64,000 bases of DNA from Pieris napi (taxonomy: Eukaryota > Arthropoda > Insecta > Lepidoptera > Pieridae): assembly GCF_905475465.1 (NCBI RefSeq), contig NC_062236.1:1436001-1500000 (forward strand), written 5' to 3'. The notes under the pieces were generated by a model that saw only the letters and a list, made by a program, of their open reading frames with translations, made no database searches and was not told where the DNA came from. Shown in pieces: positions 1-11,384 of the stretch. The position numbers were made by a program, and so were the translations under genes. Numbering within the stretch: the first letter of the stretch is position 1; every line of letters starts with the position of its first letter.

Positions 1-1241
1 GTTTTTTTAAGCAGTGTTTATCTTTCTAAACCGAGAGACATCTGAACTGTATAATCCGTACATAAACAAAACATTCTGGGTTTGATTCCCAGCGAAACAA
101 TAAAGGTATCGGGTAATTGAACGCAATTGCGTTAAATAATGCACGTGTTTATCACGTGAAATCTTTACGCAAAGGTCTACGGACATGCGGACACGGTATG
201 CGGACAAAATCACATGAATAAGCTAGTACTATAATATTCTACCTGCACTGTGTATGCACCACATAATTGTGCTTTTATCGTGCCCTATTTCGCGGCAGGT
301 ATTCGAAGTACCGGTCTCGGAGCCAGAGGCACAATAATCAGGGCCCTACCTATACTTCATTACCATACCACTACAATAAATTCTGTGTAACCCGTTTTGG
401 CCGAAACTCACCTATATTCAGATTGAGCATTCTGATAAACGATCTAGGTCTGGAGGGCATAGTTGCCTCATACTTTGAAATCGATTTTCCTGTAGTTTTT
501 ATAATTTAATTTTCATGTCTAATTTTTTTATCTCTTCGTGTATGTTATGTCAAATAAAATTTTGTTTTTTGTTTTTCTTGTACCAACGTATCAGCGTTCC
601 GAGCGTTAGTAAGCTTTTAATAATACATAAATATTAATATGTTTATCACCGCCTCTGCCATTACTCAACGTATTACCGTTCCATAATTTCCGCTTTAGAT
701 ATAGAGATAAATGATCAGACATGACATGCGTGGAGATTTTTCAGATAAGCCACGGGGCCTTTGCTTTATCTGTGGCCTCATTTGTCATAAATCCGTTCTC
801 AGAATGTTCAAACTGTTTAATTTTTACTTCGTCCGCTTTTCCATATTAACGCTCGGTTAGTGGCAAGCTTCCACTATTACAATTTATACGATTAAATCTG
901 CTAAAATATTAACATAAATCTCTTTAAATCTTATCTTTGTAGAAATATACTAACAAATAAGTTATGGGTGATACTTCTGGAGACCAGGATATACTTCTGG
1001 ATGGTATGTGTATATTAATTATTGATTCACATTGATACAGGCTAAATGTTTGGTTTTATTTAGAGGCGATGACTTGTTTTATGATGTCTCAAAAAAGAGG
1101 TTTTTATTAAAATAGTGGCTGAAAAAATATTGCTTGTTTTAATCGGCCGTTCTACTCCTTTGGTTTGAGTACTGACAGTAAATGTCTGTTTAGAAGCACT
1201 ATATTTGAGAATTGACGTACATAATTGTTCATTGTGGTGCC

Positions 1242-1415
1242 GCCCTGCGATTCTGTAACTCACTTTTCGAACTCAGTTCTCACTCAGCTTGTAGTTTATT
1301 GTTTATCAGAATGCCAAATCATAAAATGACTGCTTCACGACTGATTTGAGAGCGACCGCCGATGCGAAAAATGCCGCTGTGTGAGTTCGAAAAGTGAGTT
1401 ACAGAATCGCAGGGC
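1242..1415. mobile_element. 174-bp MITE with perfect 34-bp terminal inverted repeats
   Basis: The arms 1242-1275 and 1382-1415 are perfect inverse complements, beginning GCCCTGCGATTCTG. Flanks share GTGC or GTGCC on both sides, with one extra A at the right edge, suggesting a 4-5 bp target duplication. There is no coding content. The superfamily is undetermined. Confidence 0.7.
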
Positions 1416-2189
1416 AGTGCCACATATTTTGGCCGGTAAGAGCGTCGCTATCATGGATATTAGTATTGCCAGTAAATAAAAATTAACCATTATAGTAATT
1501 TGAAGTCATGCTAACTTAATTTATTTTCTATGCTTAAGTGACAGAAACTTAGGAACAACTGATATGATAGGTTTTGTTACCTAGTACAGGTAATAATATC
1601 TAAGATTAATATAATATCTTTTAAGATACCTAGCAATCTGAACCGATCGATAATTAAAACTTTGCAATTGTAATTAATAATGCAAGGAATAAAAATATAT
1701 ACATTTTAGTTGGATTTTTATTACATGATGGTAGATAGTAAGATTCTAAATATTTTTTTTGCACATATTTCATAAACAATGTTATCTTCACTTAAATATA
1801 GAATTTCTATACCATTTAAATTTATATAATCCATTGGGACATACTCAGGAATCGAATAATTTGCGTATTCATTGTTCTCTATTCCTTTGATAGCTGCTTC
1901 ATATTATACAGCACAAGTGTTTTCCCCATTCTATAACCAATATAGGACCACGAGAGAAGAGAGTTAGAGAGAAAATTGCCTGGTGTTTTTATTTGTTTGG
2001 TGCGATCTGGCAATTTTAATGCTCTCTTAATATGAATGTCTATAAAAAGATTAAATTGGCAACAAATTTTAATTTTCTACTTACTGTACCTCGTATTTTC
2101 TGAAAAGTGTTCTACGTCTTGCTAAGCTGCTGAGCTAAGCAACTTGGAAGAATCATAAAGATATTTTACTTTTATACTATATGAAAAAG

Positions 2190-2420
2190 GAAAAGAGGAA
2201 GACAGAGCAAGAGATGGGCAGACGATATAAAGAGAATAGGAGGCACAACTTGGACAAGAAGAGCTAACATCATAAAATAATGGAAGCAGCTAGAAGAGGC
2301 CTATGTGTCACAGGACACGCTGATTACCAAAAACGGGTCATGATGTATTAGATTAAGTTTTATTATTTAACTTAAATAAGTGTTAATATATTATACTGGG
2401 TGCCAGCAATAAAGGCTTGA
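2190..2420 (+). mobile_element. LINE fragment, reverse-transcriptase C-terminus and 3'UTR
   Basis: A broken frame reads like the RxRWADDIKRIGG...WKQLEEAYV tail found at the end of many LINE ORF2 proteins (RTE-like). It is followed by an AT-rich 3' tail with AATAAAGG. It is 5'-truncated, with an internal stop. Confidence 0.5.
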
Positions 2421-2462
2421 TAAAAATACTATATGAAGGTAGATATATAATATTAGACATAC

Positions 2463-2620
2463 AGAGGTGTTAGCCTAGTGGCTATACTTTTCGGGCCTTT
2501 TACTTCATATCGAGGGTTCGAAGCCCGTTTAGATTCAGATGGACTTTTCTATGTCCGCGACTGACAATTCCTCGTGTAATGAAGGAAGGATCGTACGGAT
2601 AGTTTTATTAGTTTTTTTTT
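2463..2620 (+). mobile_element. Degenerate tRNA-headed SINE
   Basis: TTAGCCTAGTGG (A-box like) and GGTTCGAAGCCC (B-box like) are followed by a body related to, but diverged from, the main SINE family of this window. Confidence 0.5.
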
Positions 2621-3059
2621 AAGTAACTATATTTAAAAGAAAACGCGCCAAGGAAACTAATAGAATAGTTCACGAACCAAGACACAATATAGCAAATTTT
2701 GAGAATATTTCTTCCGAATAATATTTTCTACCTGAAGCTTAAAAGGCGTAAACGTATTCGGTAAATGAAGAAGAATCTTTCGGGAAACATATAATACTAT
2801 TAGAGTTACCGACGTGAAGCCCAATAAAATTTATTATAAAAGTTCAAAGTAACAGCGAAAGAATTCGCATCGGCGATTTCAGGGCGCTAGCTTGGTGCGG
2901 AGCGAGGGGAGGTCCCACAAACACATAGGGATGGGTAGCATTTTAATTAAATCACAGGTGATATTTATCATTAAAAATTTGATATAAAACTAATATTTAA
3001 TGGTTAAAAATAAAGCCTATATCTGAGTACTATAATAAGGATTTCATTAAGTTTTTGGT

Positions 3060-3240
3060 AATTTTTCTTCCCACTGGGCCATACTCCTCAGAAGACGACC
3101 CATCTATTATCACTAATGCGGGCTATGTGAACGGCCCAATTCCACTTTAAGATTATTTAAGTGTTATTTTTGTAAGGCTTTGCAGGCTGTTTTTCACTTT
3201 GTCTTTAATTTTTAACCAAAGAATAGATCGCTCCTGTCTT
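3060..3240 (-). mobile_element. LINE fragment (minus), same family as 20466-20800
   Basis: CTTCCCACTGGGCCATACTC and the following 100 bases align by eye with the segment near 20690-20790, both minus relative to the LINE sense strand. It is a strongly decayed fragment. Confidence 0.45.
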
Positions 3241-3524
3241 TTTTCAATGGGTATCTCATCTTATTCATGGTGACTACCTCTCCGTACCTTAGTCGGCACA
3301 TGTATCCTGGCTTCGATTCTCGCGCAAACTACACTGGTATTGATTTGAAAGTAGTGTGCTGTAGTTGTGTATGCTCTTATATTTCATTGGTAAACGGCAC
3401 TCTAGTCGCAAAAAAATATAACGCGTCTTGGTAGAAATGTATGTTTCATTCCAAACACTGTAAAACCAGCGACAAAAACTCGATAAAAACTGTCTATATT
3501 TAAAATATTTAACCTTTTTTGCCT

Positions 3525-3640
3525 TTTAATAAATTTAAGAAACGTATTAAAGAAAAGCTGTGTATAAGGGCCTGGGACTAGTGCTAGACAGGCTGCTTCT
3601 AATTAATTCACGATATTTGTTTTAAAATAAGTGTTGTTTG
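3525..3640 (+). mobile_element. LINE fragment, same family as 63745-63990
   Basis: CCTTTTAATAAATTTAAGAA and the segment GGGCCTGGGACTAGTGCTAG match the copy at the right end of the window. About 36 bases between them are deleted relative to that copy. It ends only about 250 bp from the nAChR start codon. Confidence 0.6.
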
Positions 3641-3739
3641 ATAATTTCAAATTTAATGACTGATACCTGTATCTAATGTTCCATAATAAACTTATTTTAA
3701 CCGATCATTAAATACAAGATCTAAACAGCGTAAGTAAAA

Positions 3740-3895
3740 AACGTATATCAGAACAGTACTGTTTCAATCACTCCACTGTGATTTCACATGAAAATAGCTT
3801 TAGCCCTTAAATCGCACACTGCGATTCCACACTAGCGTCCTCACTCCGTCAGTACCGCGCCGCGCCCCGGCCGTGCGACACGTAATGACAAGCTG
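3740..3895 (+). promoter_or_regulatory. Candidate core promoter and 5'UTR of nAChR alpha4-like gene
   Basis: The sequence turns GC- and CpG-rich just ahead of the start codon (about 3845-3885), against an AT-rich background. An arthropod initiator match TCAGT lies at 3849-3853. If its A (3851) is +1, positions +28 to +32 read ACACG, four of five matches to the DPE consensus RGWYV, and no TATA box sits at the right distance. That would give a TATA-less promoter and a leader of about 45 nt. The motifs are short, so the start site is an inference; the leader could also have an upstream non-coding exon. Confidence 0.35.
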
Positions 3896-3896
3896 A
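3885..3896 (+). promoter_or_regulatory. Three-codon uORF whose stop overlaps the main start codon
   Basis: An ATG at 3885 opens a frame of three codons (Met-Thr-Ser) that ends in TGA at 3894-3896. The last base of that stop is the first base of the main ATG, giving TGATG. Such an overlap is compatible with termination-reinitiation control of receptor translation. Any transcript starting upstream of 3885 must carry it. Whether it is translated cannot be told from sequence. Confidence 0.5.
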
Positions 3897-4081
3897 TGGC
3901 CTCGTTCGTCTGGTTGCTGGCGGTTTGCTGCCTTCGAGCCGTCGCCGCTGGCAATCCTGACGCGAAACGCCTATACGACGATTTGTTGTCGAACTACAAC
4001 AAATTAGTGAGGCCTGTAGTCAACACAACGGATGTGCTTCGAGTCTGCATTAAGCTTAAATTGAGCCAGCTTATCGATGTC
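3896..4081 (+). CDS. nAChRalpha4: nAChR alpha4-like, coding exon 1 (signal peptide and N-terminus)
   Basis: Sixty-two codons ending in phase 0 at a strong donor (GTC then GTAAGT). The first 18 residues form a signal peptide with a hydrophobic core (FVWLLAVCCL) and an Ala-Ala cleavage region, so the mature chain probably starts at GNPDAKRLYDDLL. That segment and the following NKLVRPVVNTTDVL are hallmarks of the N-terminal helix and first strand of insect alpha nAChR subunits. NTT is a likely N-glycosylation site. The exon ends at LIDV, a common splice position in this family. The ATG at 3896 is the only one that gives a signal peptide in frame; its context has a non-ideal C at -3 and G at +4. 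Confidence 0.9.
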
Positions 4082-4449
4082 GTAAGTTGATTAATTTATC
4101 GCATAATTAAGATGACAGTCCTTTTATAAAATATATATTAATAGTTGATGCAGGATTAGCTGAATAACTAAAATTATTTGTTGCGTTACCCAGTGTCACC
4201 TGGAAAGGATTAATTACTTATAATTAAGTGTCGTTTTAGTAATAAAATCCTTTGGTATAGATCTATCTAAATTTCTACGAGCGATCTTTAAGAAACGTCT
4301 TGTCACACGAAGGAAAATGGTAACGTTTTCTATGACGTGTAACATATAAGAAAGGCTTCTAATTATTGATGCAATGTGTAAGATTATACGTTCAAATTGA
4401 TTATAAATGTTAAATAATTTTAAGCCAAAAATTTACCAAATTTCAGATA

Positions 4450-5083
4450 ATGCAGCTTAAATTCTCTATATTAGCAATACTGTGTGTATTGTGTGTGGGA
4501 TTTTTATACCCGCAATTAAGTGCTATATCGTTGCAGCCAGTCTTACGTAAAAATGGCGTTAGTTATAGTTTCGTTTATTAATGGGCAACACTCTATCTAT
4601 AAAGTCTCGAGAAGTTTTTACATCATTCGCTGCTGTTACATAGCCAAGGAATCTAGATACATACTTACAGTTGGCCTACTACATACTGAAAGTCTTGAGG
4701 GGTGTAGTGTGCAACCCAAGTGTACTCCAAGAACTGGGTTTCTTAGTACCTATCACCTATTTACGATACCAAGAGCAAGAACCAGTCTGTTGGACAGATC
4801 CCCGTTATCAAAGACGTTGTGCCTACTGAATGCTGTCTCCGACACTATCGACATATTTATATGTTCGCAGAGTGAATTCACAGTAGCGATATTGTGTATA
4901 TTATGTGTTTCTCGACTTTATCGTATTGGCATAGTCTGTAAGGATAAGGTATGTATATCTGTAATAAATAAATTAAATAAATATGTAAATAGTGGTAAAT
5001 GTTTCGTTACCAATAAATTGATCCAATATGTATATACAGAATTGAAAAGCTATGAGAAACCTGGACGAATTACTAGTATCTAA
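4450..5083 (+). pseudogene. Decayed small secreted-peptide locus, tentative
   Basis: This region is open in several frames at once. A 187-codon frame runs 4520-5083. A second frame from 4450 begins with a good signal peptide (MQLKFSILAILCVLCVGFLY) and stops at 4579-4581. A third is open from 4644 to 4826. At 4828-4842 another frame reads ECCLR, followed at insulin A-chain spacing by Tyr where the third Cys is expected and by a TGA stop (4873-4875) where the fourth Cys is expected. The signal-peptide DNA at about 4461-4517 resembles a second stretch at about 4872-4924, suggesting tandem duplication. This could be a frameshifted remnant of an intronless insulin-like (bombyxin-type) pair, but the match is short and chance is possible. 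No intact frame joins the parts. Confidence 0.22.
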
Positions 5084-5869
5084 AGGCGTCTCGCTGTCTC
5101 CTCCATGTGTCAAATGAAACGATTTCTTGGGTTAATAAATGAGAAACGCTTGGGAAGACGAACTTGGCATTTTCGATTAATCTTTCAACAACTTAAACGT
5201 TTATTACAACTGATGTTTGCGAACTTTACGTCCCCAATTTAATTAATCTAAATATTGGTGACTAATCAAGTAATGGCGATATTTTAAGTCAAAAATATGA
5301 CTCCTTATTTGCTAGGTACTATTCATAAATCACGTAAATGTTGGAAAGTAGTAAAAAAGGCGAAAAAAGATAGGTTTTAGAAGCATTATTTATTGTTTAG
5401 TTAAAAAAATACATCCTTTATAACCTATATTTCCTGTTACATAAAAAACTTGTGTTTTACTATTATTTCCAAGGGATGCCAACACATAATGGGCGTCTTG
5501 TTTTTTTGCCTCTCCATTACTGGAGGTTGGCCGTTAGTCTTCTGCAGCGTATCTTGTCCTGAGCCAGATGCAGCATCTCTTCCGCAATCGTAAAACCTGT
5601 ACACTCCCTAACGTTACGAAAGCATTTTTTCTTCTACCAACACGCCGTTTAGCCTGGATTTTACCTATTGCAATTAATTCAAGGATGTGGAAGCGAGCTG
5701 TCATGGCGCAATGCCAAGTTTTACTCCATATTGAACTAAGCGTGAATTGACAACTATGAAGGAAAAAGCCTTCACCAATACTGGCTAAACAAACATAGAA
5801 TATTGAACAGTAGTTTGGTATTTTTTCAGTTTATTTATTTTTAAAAAGTCAAATAAATAAAATTAAGTG

Positions 5870-6160
5870 GAAATGGGCAGGGAGCATGGCAAGAGGAACA
5901 GAAAAAGGGAACAAAAAAGTAAAAACTGCTGCCCAAGACACAGCAAATGCAGGAAAAAAGAAGAAGACAACTTAGGTGGATAGACCAAATTAAATAAACA
6001 GTAGGTGATGGTATTGGCAGAGAGTGGCACAGTGCCGAGAGGAATGGAAGGATTTGGAGGAGGCCTTTGGCAAAAAAGTGCTCATAGATACACTAAAAGA
6101 AGATTCAAACAGAAACATGTTTAAATATAAATGTATCTGAATAAAAGGCTATTATTATTA
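5870..6160 (+). mobile_element. LINE fragment, reverse-transcriptase C-terminus
   Basis: It reads like a broken RRQLRWIDQIK...W tail, followed by an AATAAAAGGC 3' end and a short ATT repeat. 5'-truncated, with stops. Confidence 0.4.
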
Positions 6161-6194
6161 TTAATATTTGGTATATGCGAATACTACACATTTA

Positions 6195-6470
6195 AACAAT
6201 GTCGGATTTACAGGTCTCGAGACAACAAAGGACGGGTCCCTATTTAAACGGCAAACTAGCGGCTGTGGTCTCTTGCAGAATGATCATGTGGAACATTCTG
6301 CTCCTCAGCATAATGTTGAACCAGGGCCAATTACAGCCACAGCACACACGCATTACACACTTAAAACGAACCGAATGGGAAAAAGGGTTTTTTTTTAAAT
6401 TATATTTTTTATTTTATTTTTTCTTTGATTATTCTTATTTTGTGTGTCTTTGTTAGAAATAAATATTATG
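6195..6470 (+). repeat. Interspersed repeat, also at 19240-19460
   Basis: The two copies share GGCAAACTRGC, GTGGTCTCT, CATTCTGC, and the stretch CACACGCATTACACACTTAA, then a T-rich tail and AATAAATRTTATGTCT. It is probably a LINE or LINE-derived 3' end. A short minus-strand piece of the common LINE tail follows at 6480-6545. Confidence 0.55.
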
Positions 6471-8919
6471 TCTGTGATACCGCCGCCAATGGACACTCAT
6501 TGCCAGAAGGCTCACAAGTGCGTTGCCGGCCTTTTAATCTAATAATAATTTTATAAATAATCGCTTTTTGTTCGGCTGTCATATATAATTATTCGTTTTG
6601 TTATCTGTTAAACTGTTCTACTATATATCCAAATGTTACTTTCATATTATATTTTACTATAAGAAATACTCGCTTAAAACAAAGATATTGTATTATTTAT
6701 CGACAGTTGAAATTACGGGTGTTTATAATAGCGTAGTTATTAAAGCACATCTAATGGAGTATTTCCGTAGTCTCCCGTTCTAGGAATTTCATCTATGAAT
6801 GATATTCCTAGACATAGTGACATTTCGTGTAAATTCAGAATAGTGCTAAACGTCTATACAGAATCTACTTATTCGCGAAAATAAGTTCTACACTGGTTTT
6901 ACTTTCAATATAAAGTTTTTTATTAGTTCTTTGTTTAATTAGTCTCCCAAACTACGCATATTTTGTATGAAGCACTAAAAAAAAGTGTTCAAACGCACGG
7001 ACGTCTGTTGGAAGTGTGAAATTGGAGGGATTTTATATGGTTAAATCAGTGTAGGGTAGGGTAGAGTAGGGTATTCTGTAAACGCGTGGAATAGTTATCA
7101 CTCGTGAAACTTGAGTTTAAACACAGTAGAATATTTGCCTTTAAAACTACCAGCCTTTTTGAAAGGCGATTTGTGAAGTTGCTAAATATACTCTTTTTAT
7201 TTTCGTTTCTTTATGTAATTTTAAAAAGAGAGATTTTAAAAAGTACAAACTCTTTGTTTAAGTGTTTTCATAATAGCGTATACATTAAAAAATAACAACA
7301 AATCGACTTTGTTTCATACAAAATCATAAACATGAACTGTCGATTACCTAAACATCCGTCGTGGTCGTAAATGCACAATAAAATTTTATTCTCCACTAGT
7401 AACGATTCTGCACATATTCAGAAAAATAGGAATAACAATTGAATGCGGGAGGGGTTGATATTTATACGGAATATTCAGAGATGGAAAAATGTTAGAAAAT
7501 ATCTCAGTGGAATCGAGATGAAAGCCTTTTTCCAACTTTTCAAGTGCCATTTCAGTATAAAAGATTCTTTTTTAACGTTTGATTTTACCGCTTAATCGTA
7601 TGGTCTTTTTGATAAAGAGATATAATTTTCACTATATTTTAACACTGACGTAGCTTAGCACTTGGAGGTAAGCTTGGCATTTAAATCCCCGTAAAACAAA
7701 TATTTGTTTTGGATTGGTAGATAGAAAAAGTTAAATACGCATGTACTCGTACATAGACTTGTAATTCCCCAATAAGGCGTGGCGCAGATACATTTATATG
7801 TTCGTTTTATTATATAAATATAGGTCTTACTATAGTATATTATGGAATACGATGTAGTCTCCTATAATACCAACCCTTCGTTGGGGTGGAAATGTTTTAA
7901 TTTAAGGAAATGAATTATAAATCTCTACCCGCAAATATTAAAAAAATAAATTTTCGGTAGGGAGTTTTTATTATACACGCAAGAAAATCACGGTTACGGT
8001 TTCTCAAATGTGTAAAGTGCTAATGCTAATAGTGAGATAATATTAATAAGAGGTTATTTAATATTTTTATATAAAAATTTGTAGCAATATGTACTGTCTG
8101 AGATATTTACTAACGCTTATATTATATTAATTTGATCGAGCTAATAACAACCTATTTTAACCTTTTATCTACATATTTCATAAAAAATCAGAAAATAACC
8201 TAACAGAGATATGGCGGTATTACTTCAGTGAGGAAACTGAGAAAAATAATTATAAATTCGTTTGTTAATAATGTGAACTCTGCCCAAACCCAGTACGAGG
8301 ATTTTTCGACACCAACCAGTTCCGATACTGATATTCAATATCACGGCATAATCATCGCTGTGAAAATCAAAGGCAGGCATCTCTTCCTGGTTCTCTCTCG
8401 CCGACCTCTATTACTGATAAGCAACCAAGTTGTAAACTAATGAATTTGAATTTACCAAAGTCAATATTAGAACTTATTAAGATATTGAAGATTACAATCA
8501 AAAGTAAGTGGGGAAATTAAAATCATAAACTTTGCAAATATAAAAATGATGTCAGTAAATCCGCCAAAGTGCAAAACAGATTCCATTACGGAGAACATAC
8601 AAATGAAACGGCTGTTCGTGTCTGAAATTAAAAAGATGAAACAGATATGAATGGATCTGATATGAAAAGGCCGGCTCATATACGCGAATGCGTGGCGTCG
8701 ATTTTGAAATCTTCAGCTGGTTTTATGAAGCGAAAATTACGAATGCTTTATACTTTTGTATTCAAGATTTAACTTCACATATTTATATGTGCTGTGTATA
8801 TGTCGGAGCAATGGCGCTAGTACCAGCTGCTATTACCACTATATGTCACAGCTCGTAATTTATCAACGTAATATCAGTTTATTACCGTTAAAACTTGTAG
8901 TTTATTCGATTTGCCATTA

Positions 8920-10521
8920 TGGTAGGGGAGCCCACGATGCTAAATGGGGATTTACTCGAGCGTCGTAGAGACCTATTGGGATGCAAAGCTTAGATAAAAA
9001 GAAGAAAAAAATGTTATATGATAAATTCCTTTTCATCGGTGGGGGAAGCGGCTATAGATAGTTAAATATGTAAAAAAAAACTGTTGCATGGACATCCTCG
9101 AGCGCGTCAGATATTGATAGCATCTATGCCCTACGTATTTTTAATAATGTACGTATGTTAATCTGATCGTTTGCATGATGAGGGTGGTTGTATTTAAGGG
9201 TTGAATATTAAAAAAAAAAAAAATTTATCGAGCGCGTCAGATTTTCTAAGGGAGTGTTAAGTGCACCAAAAAAAAGCTCTCATTCACTAATCTGACGATT
9301 TCGATGGGACGCAAACCCACAGCCATTTTCTTAATTTGCAAAAAAAAATCGCAATTTTGAAATACTCAAGCGCGTCAGATTAAGATATATGTGGTTCATC
9401 TTTATGTTCTAAACGTACTGTCTCATAATCTGACGATTATCTAGAGGGATTCGCCTGATCTGCCAAAAAAAAAATAGAAAAACGGTTCACCTAAAGGGCC
9501 ATCCCTGCAACTTCCCGCTAATTCCATTCCTGGGCGCTTAAAATTGATATTTTGAGCTCGCTGAGTTCAAAGAAATAACATTTCTATGCATTTGAGCTCT
9601 CCCAGCTCGAAAGTCTGATAGAAGTTTCATAGAACACTATTTTTGGAATTTTCAAACCGCAATAACTTTTGAATGGATCAAGCAATTTTCACGCGGTTGA
9701 CGGCATTCGACGCAGTTTTATCATCCTCATAAATTTTGCAATTTTAATTGATGGAACCACAAATTTCGGAGTAATCCCGAAAAAACACTTTTTCGGGTTT
9801 CTTTCGTGTACGATATCTCTCGAACGAACCAACCGCTTTTGACCAGCTTGGTGGCGATCGACGTGGTTTTTCAAGCTCAAAGGCGGATTAGTTTTTGAAG
9901 TTGATCGATAAAGAAACCACTTTAAAAAAAAATATTTCTTATTTTTTTAAGATTTTTCAAAATTTCTCAAAATCTATCGGTCCGAATCGGTTCAAATTCA
10001 CAGGAAATGTAATTTTGAGGGAAATATTTAGAACGCCGTTTAGTAGATTCCGATCGGTTTAAGGAAATGTAGGCATCACGCAGCTGCACGCATTTAACTT
10101 TATCGACGAATTTTTGTTATTTCGGCTTGCGGAAATCGTCAGATTATATATTTTTCATTATTCTTGAATTATTTCCTTCAAAATAAAAAAAAAATTAGCT
10201 ACGCTCGAGAATGTCGAGATGACGTTTTTTTTTTACAACTTTGTTGCCCTCCCCTTTTTTTCCGTCACTCTCAAATTGTCAGATTAGTGGAATATACACT
10301 TTTTAGGATGTAATTAACTCACCCTACCTTAATCTGACGCGCTCGGGAATTTCTGATGGTCAATTTTTTTTTACTAAACTGATCCTGTCTCCTTCACGTG
10401 CGGCCTTATATATGGCCCTCATATTTTGTGGAGGTACTTAACCGGGTACAAGGTATCCCCCTATATATTAATCTGCCGCGCTTTAGTAAATCCCGAAATC
10501 CCCTCTTGGGCTCCCCTACCA
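8920..10521 (+). mobile_element. TGGTAGGGG TIR element, copy 1 (1,602 bp, non-coding)
   Basis: The ends are TGGTAGGGGAGCCCA and its inverse complement (15 bp), with looser inverted similarity extending to about 45 bp (shared GGGATTTACT and AGCG). The target duplication is TTA on both sides (8917-8919 and 10522-10524). No long open frame is present. Inside are about ten copies of a CGTCAGATT-type motif in both orientations, often beside poly-A or poly-T runs. The 3-bp TWA-like duplication suggests a PIF/Harbinger-type non-autonomous element; the family was not recognised. It inserted beside LINE-tail sequence (10525-10690). Confidence 0.85.
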
Positions 10522-10524
10522 TTA

Positions 10525-10690
10525 TTACTACAAGAGTTTATTGCCAGTTCATCTCTTCCGTTCCACGCCCTTGATTTGAGAACTGGCAGTAAATGTAAAA
10601 TTAGAAGCATTTAATATATATTTCTTTTTTAACGTTCATAAGTGTACATTGTGTTACCTTTATGAATAAATGATTTTTGACTTTGACTTT
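10525..10690 (+). mobile_element. LINE 3' tail ending in the GACTTTGACTTT motif
   Basis: GAGTTTATTGCCAGTTC through CTTGATTTGAGAACTGGCAG and CATAAGTGTACA to TGAATAAATG and GACTTTGACTTT. The same tail occurs at 11385, 15520, 21363 and 45765. Confidence 0.65.
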
Positions 10691-11384
10691 ACTTGATCTA
10701 CAAATTTAATAGTTTGTTGCAATAGTAATTTCCAAGTCATTATTATTTATGTCGGAGTCATAGGAATTATTTTTAGTAATAAATATGGCTAAGTCTGACT
10801 AATTAAGTCACTATTATTATCGACTAATGATAGTCGCTAATTTATAGATCAGTAAGAGTTTTAAACTAATTTGAAATTAAATTATAATGACAATGCTAGC
10901 TGCCACTAACGCCATTACTCCTTCATTAATAATAATAACTACAATGGAATTACTATAACTATCGATTATCAAATAGTCTGTTAACTTGTAGATCTAGTAA
11001 TATTGGCAAATCGAATTAACCACAAATATAAACTAAATAGACTTTGACGTTGTTAATTAACGAGCTCTGTGACATATAATGACAGTGGCAGCTGAAACCA
11101 ACGCTACTCTTCCGACATATATATATATGTATTTTGTTAAATATCTTTGACAAAAACCATTAAACATATAAATATTTTTCTTGATTTTTTTTTCTTTACT
11201 TTAATTGTAATTGCTGGCAGTGCACCAATATTTGTAAAGAATAAAAATAGTGAAGATATCGTTTTAAACCTAAAAATCTACATGAAAACTGATACATGAC
11301 AGCTGTCAGAGAAGACGGATCGCGGATCACGGATGCCGATAAAAACAAATAAAATTATCAAGTGACATATTGCATATTTTTGCA

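Larger units (their letters stand above)
1..3739. other. Upstream flank, no gene recognised
   Basis: AT-rich sequence without a convincing gene. Open frames here are short (80 codons or fewer) and have no recognisable motifs. It holds a 174-bp MITE (1242-1415), a LINE C-terminal fragment (about 2190-2420), a degenerate tRNA-headed SINE (about 2463-2620), and two further LINE fragments (about 3060-3240 minus, 3525-3640 plus). The remainder looks like unique or ancient decayed sequence. Confidence 0.6.

Noticed and set aside
8228..8440. 70-codon plus frame as a gene
   Set aside because: No motif, no signal peptide, no splice partner recognised; expected by chance over 64 kb.
9689..9880. Minus-strand frame in the TGGTAGGGG element as a transposase
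   Set aside because: Only 60-80 codons, no catalytic motif; conservation is explained by the young age of the copies. Kept as a finding only.
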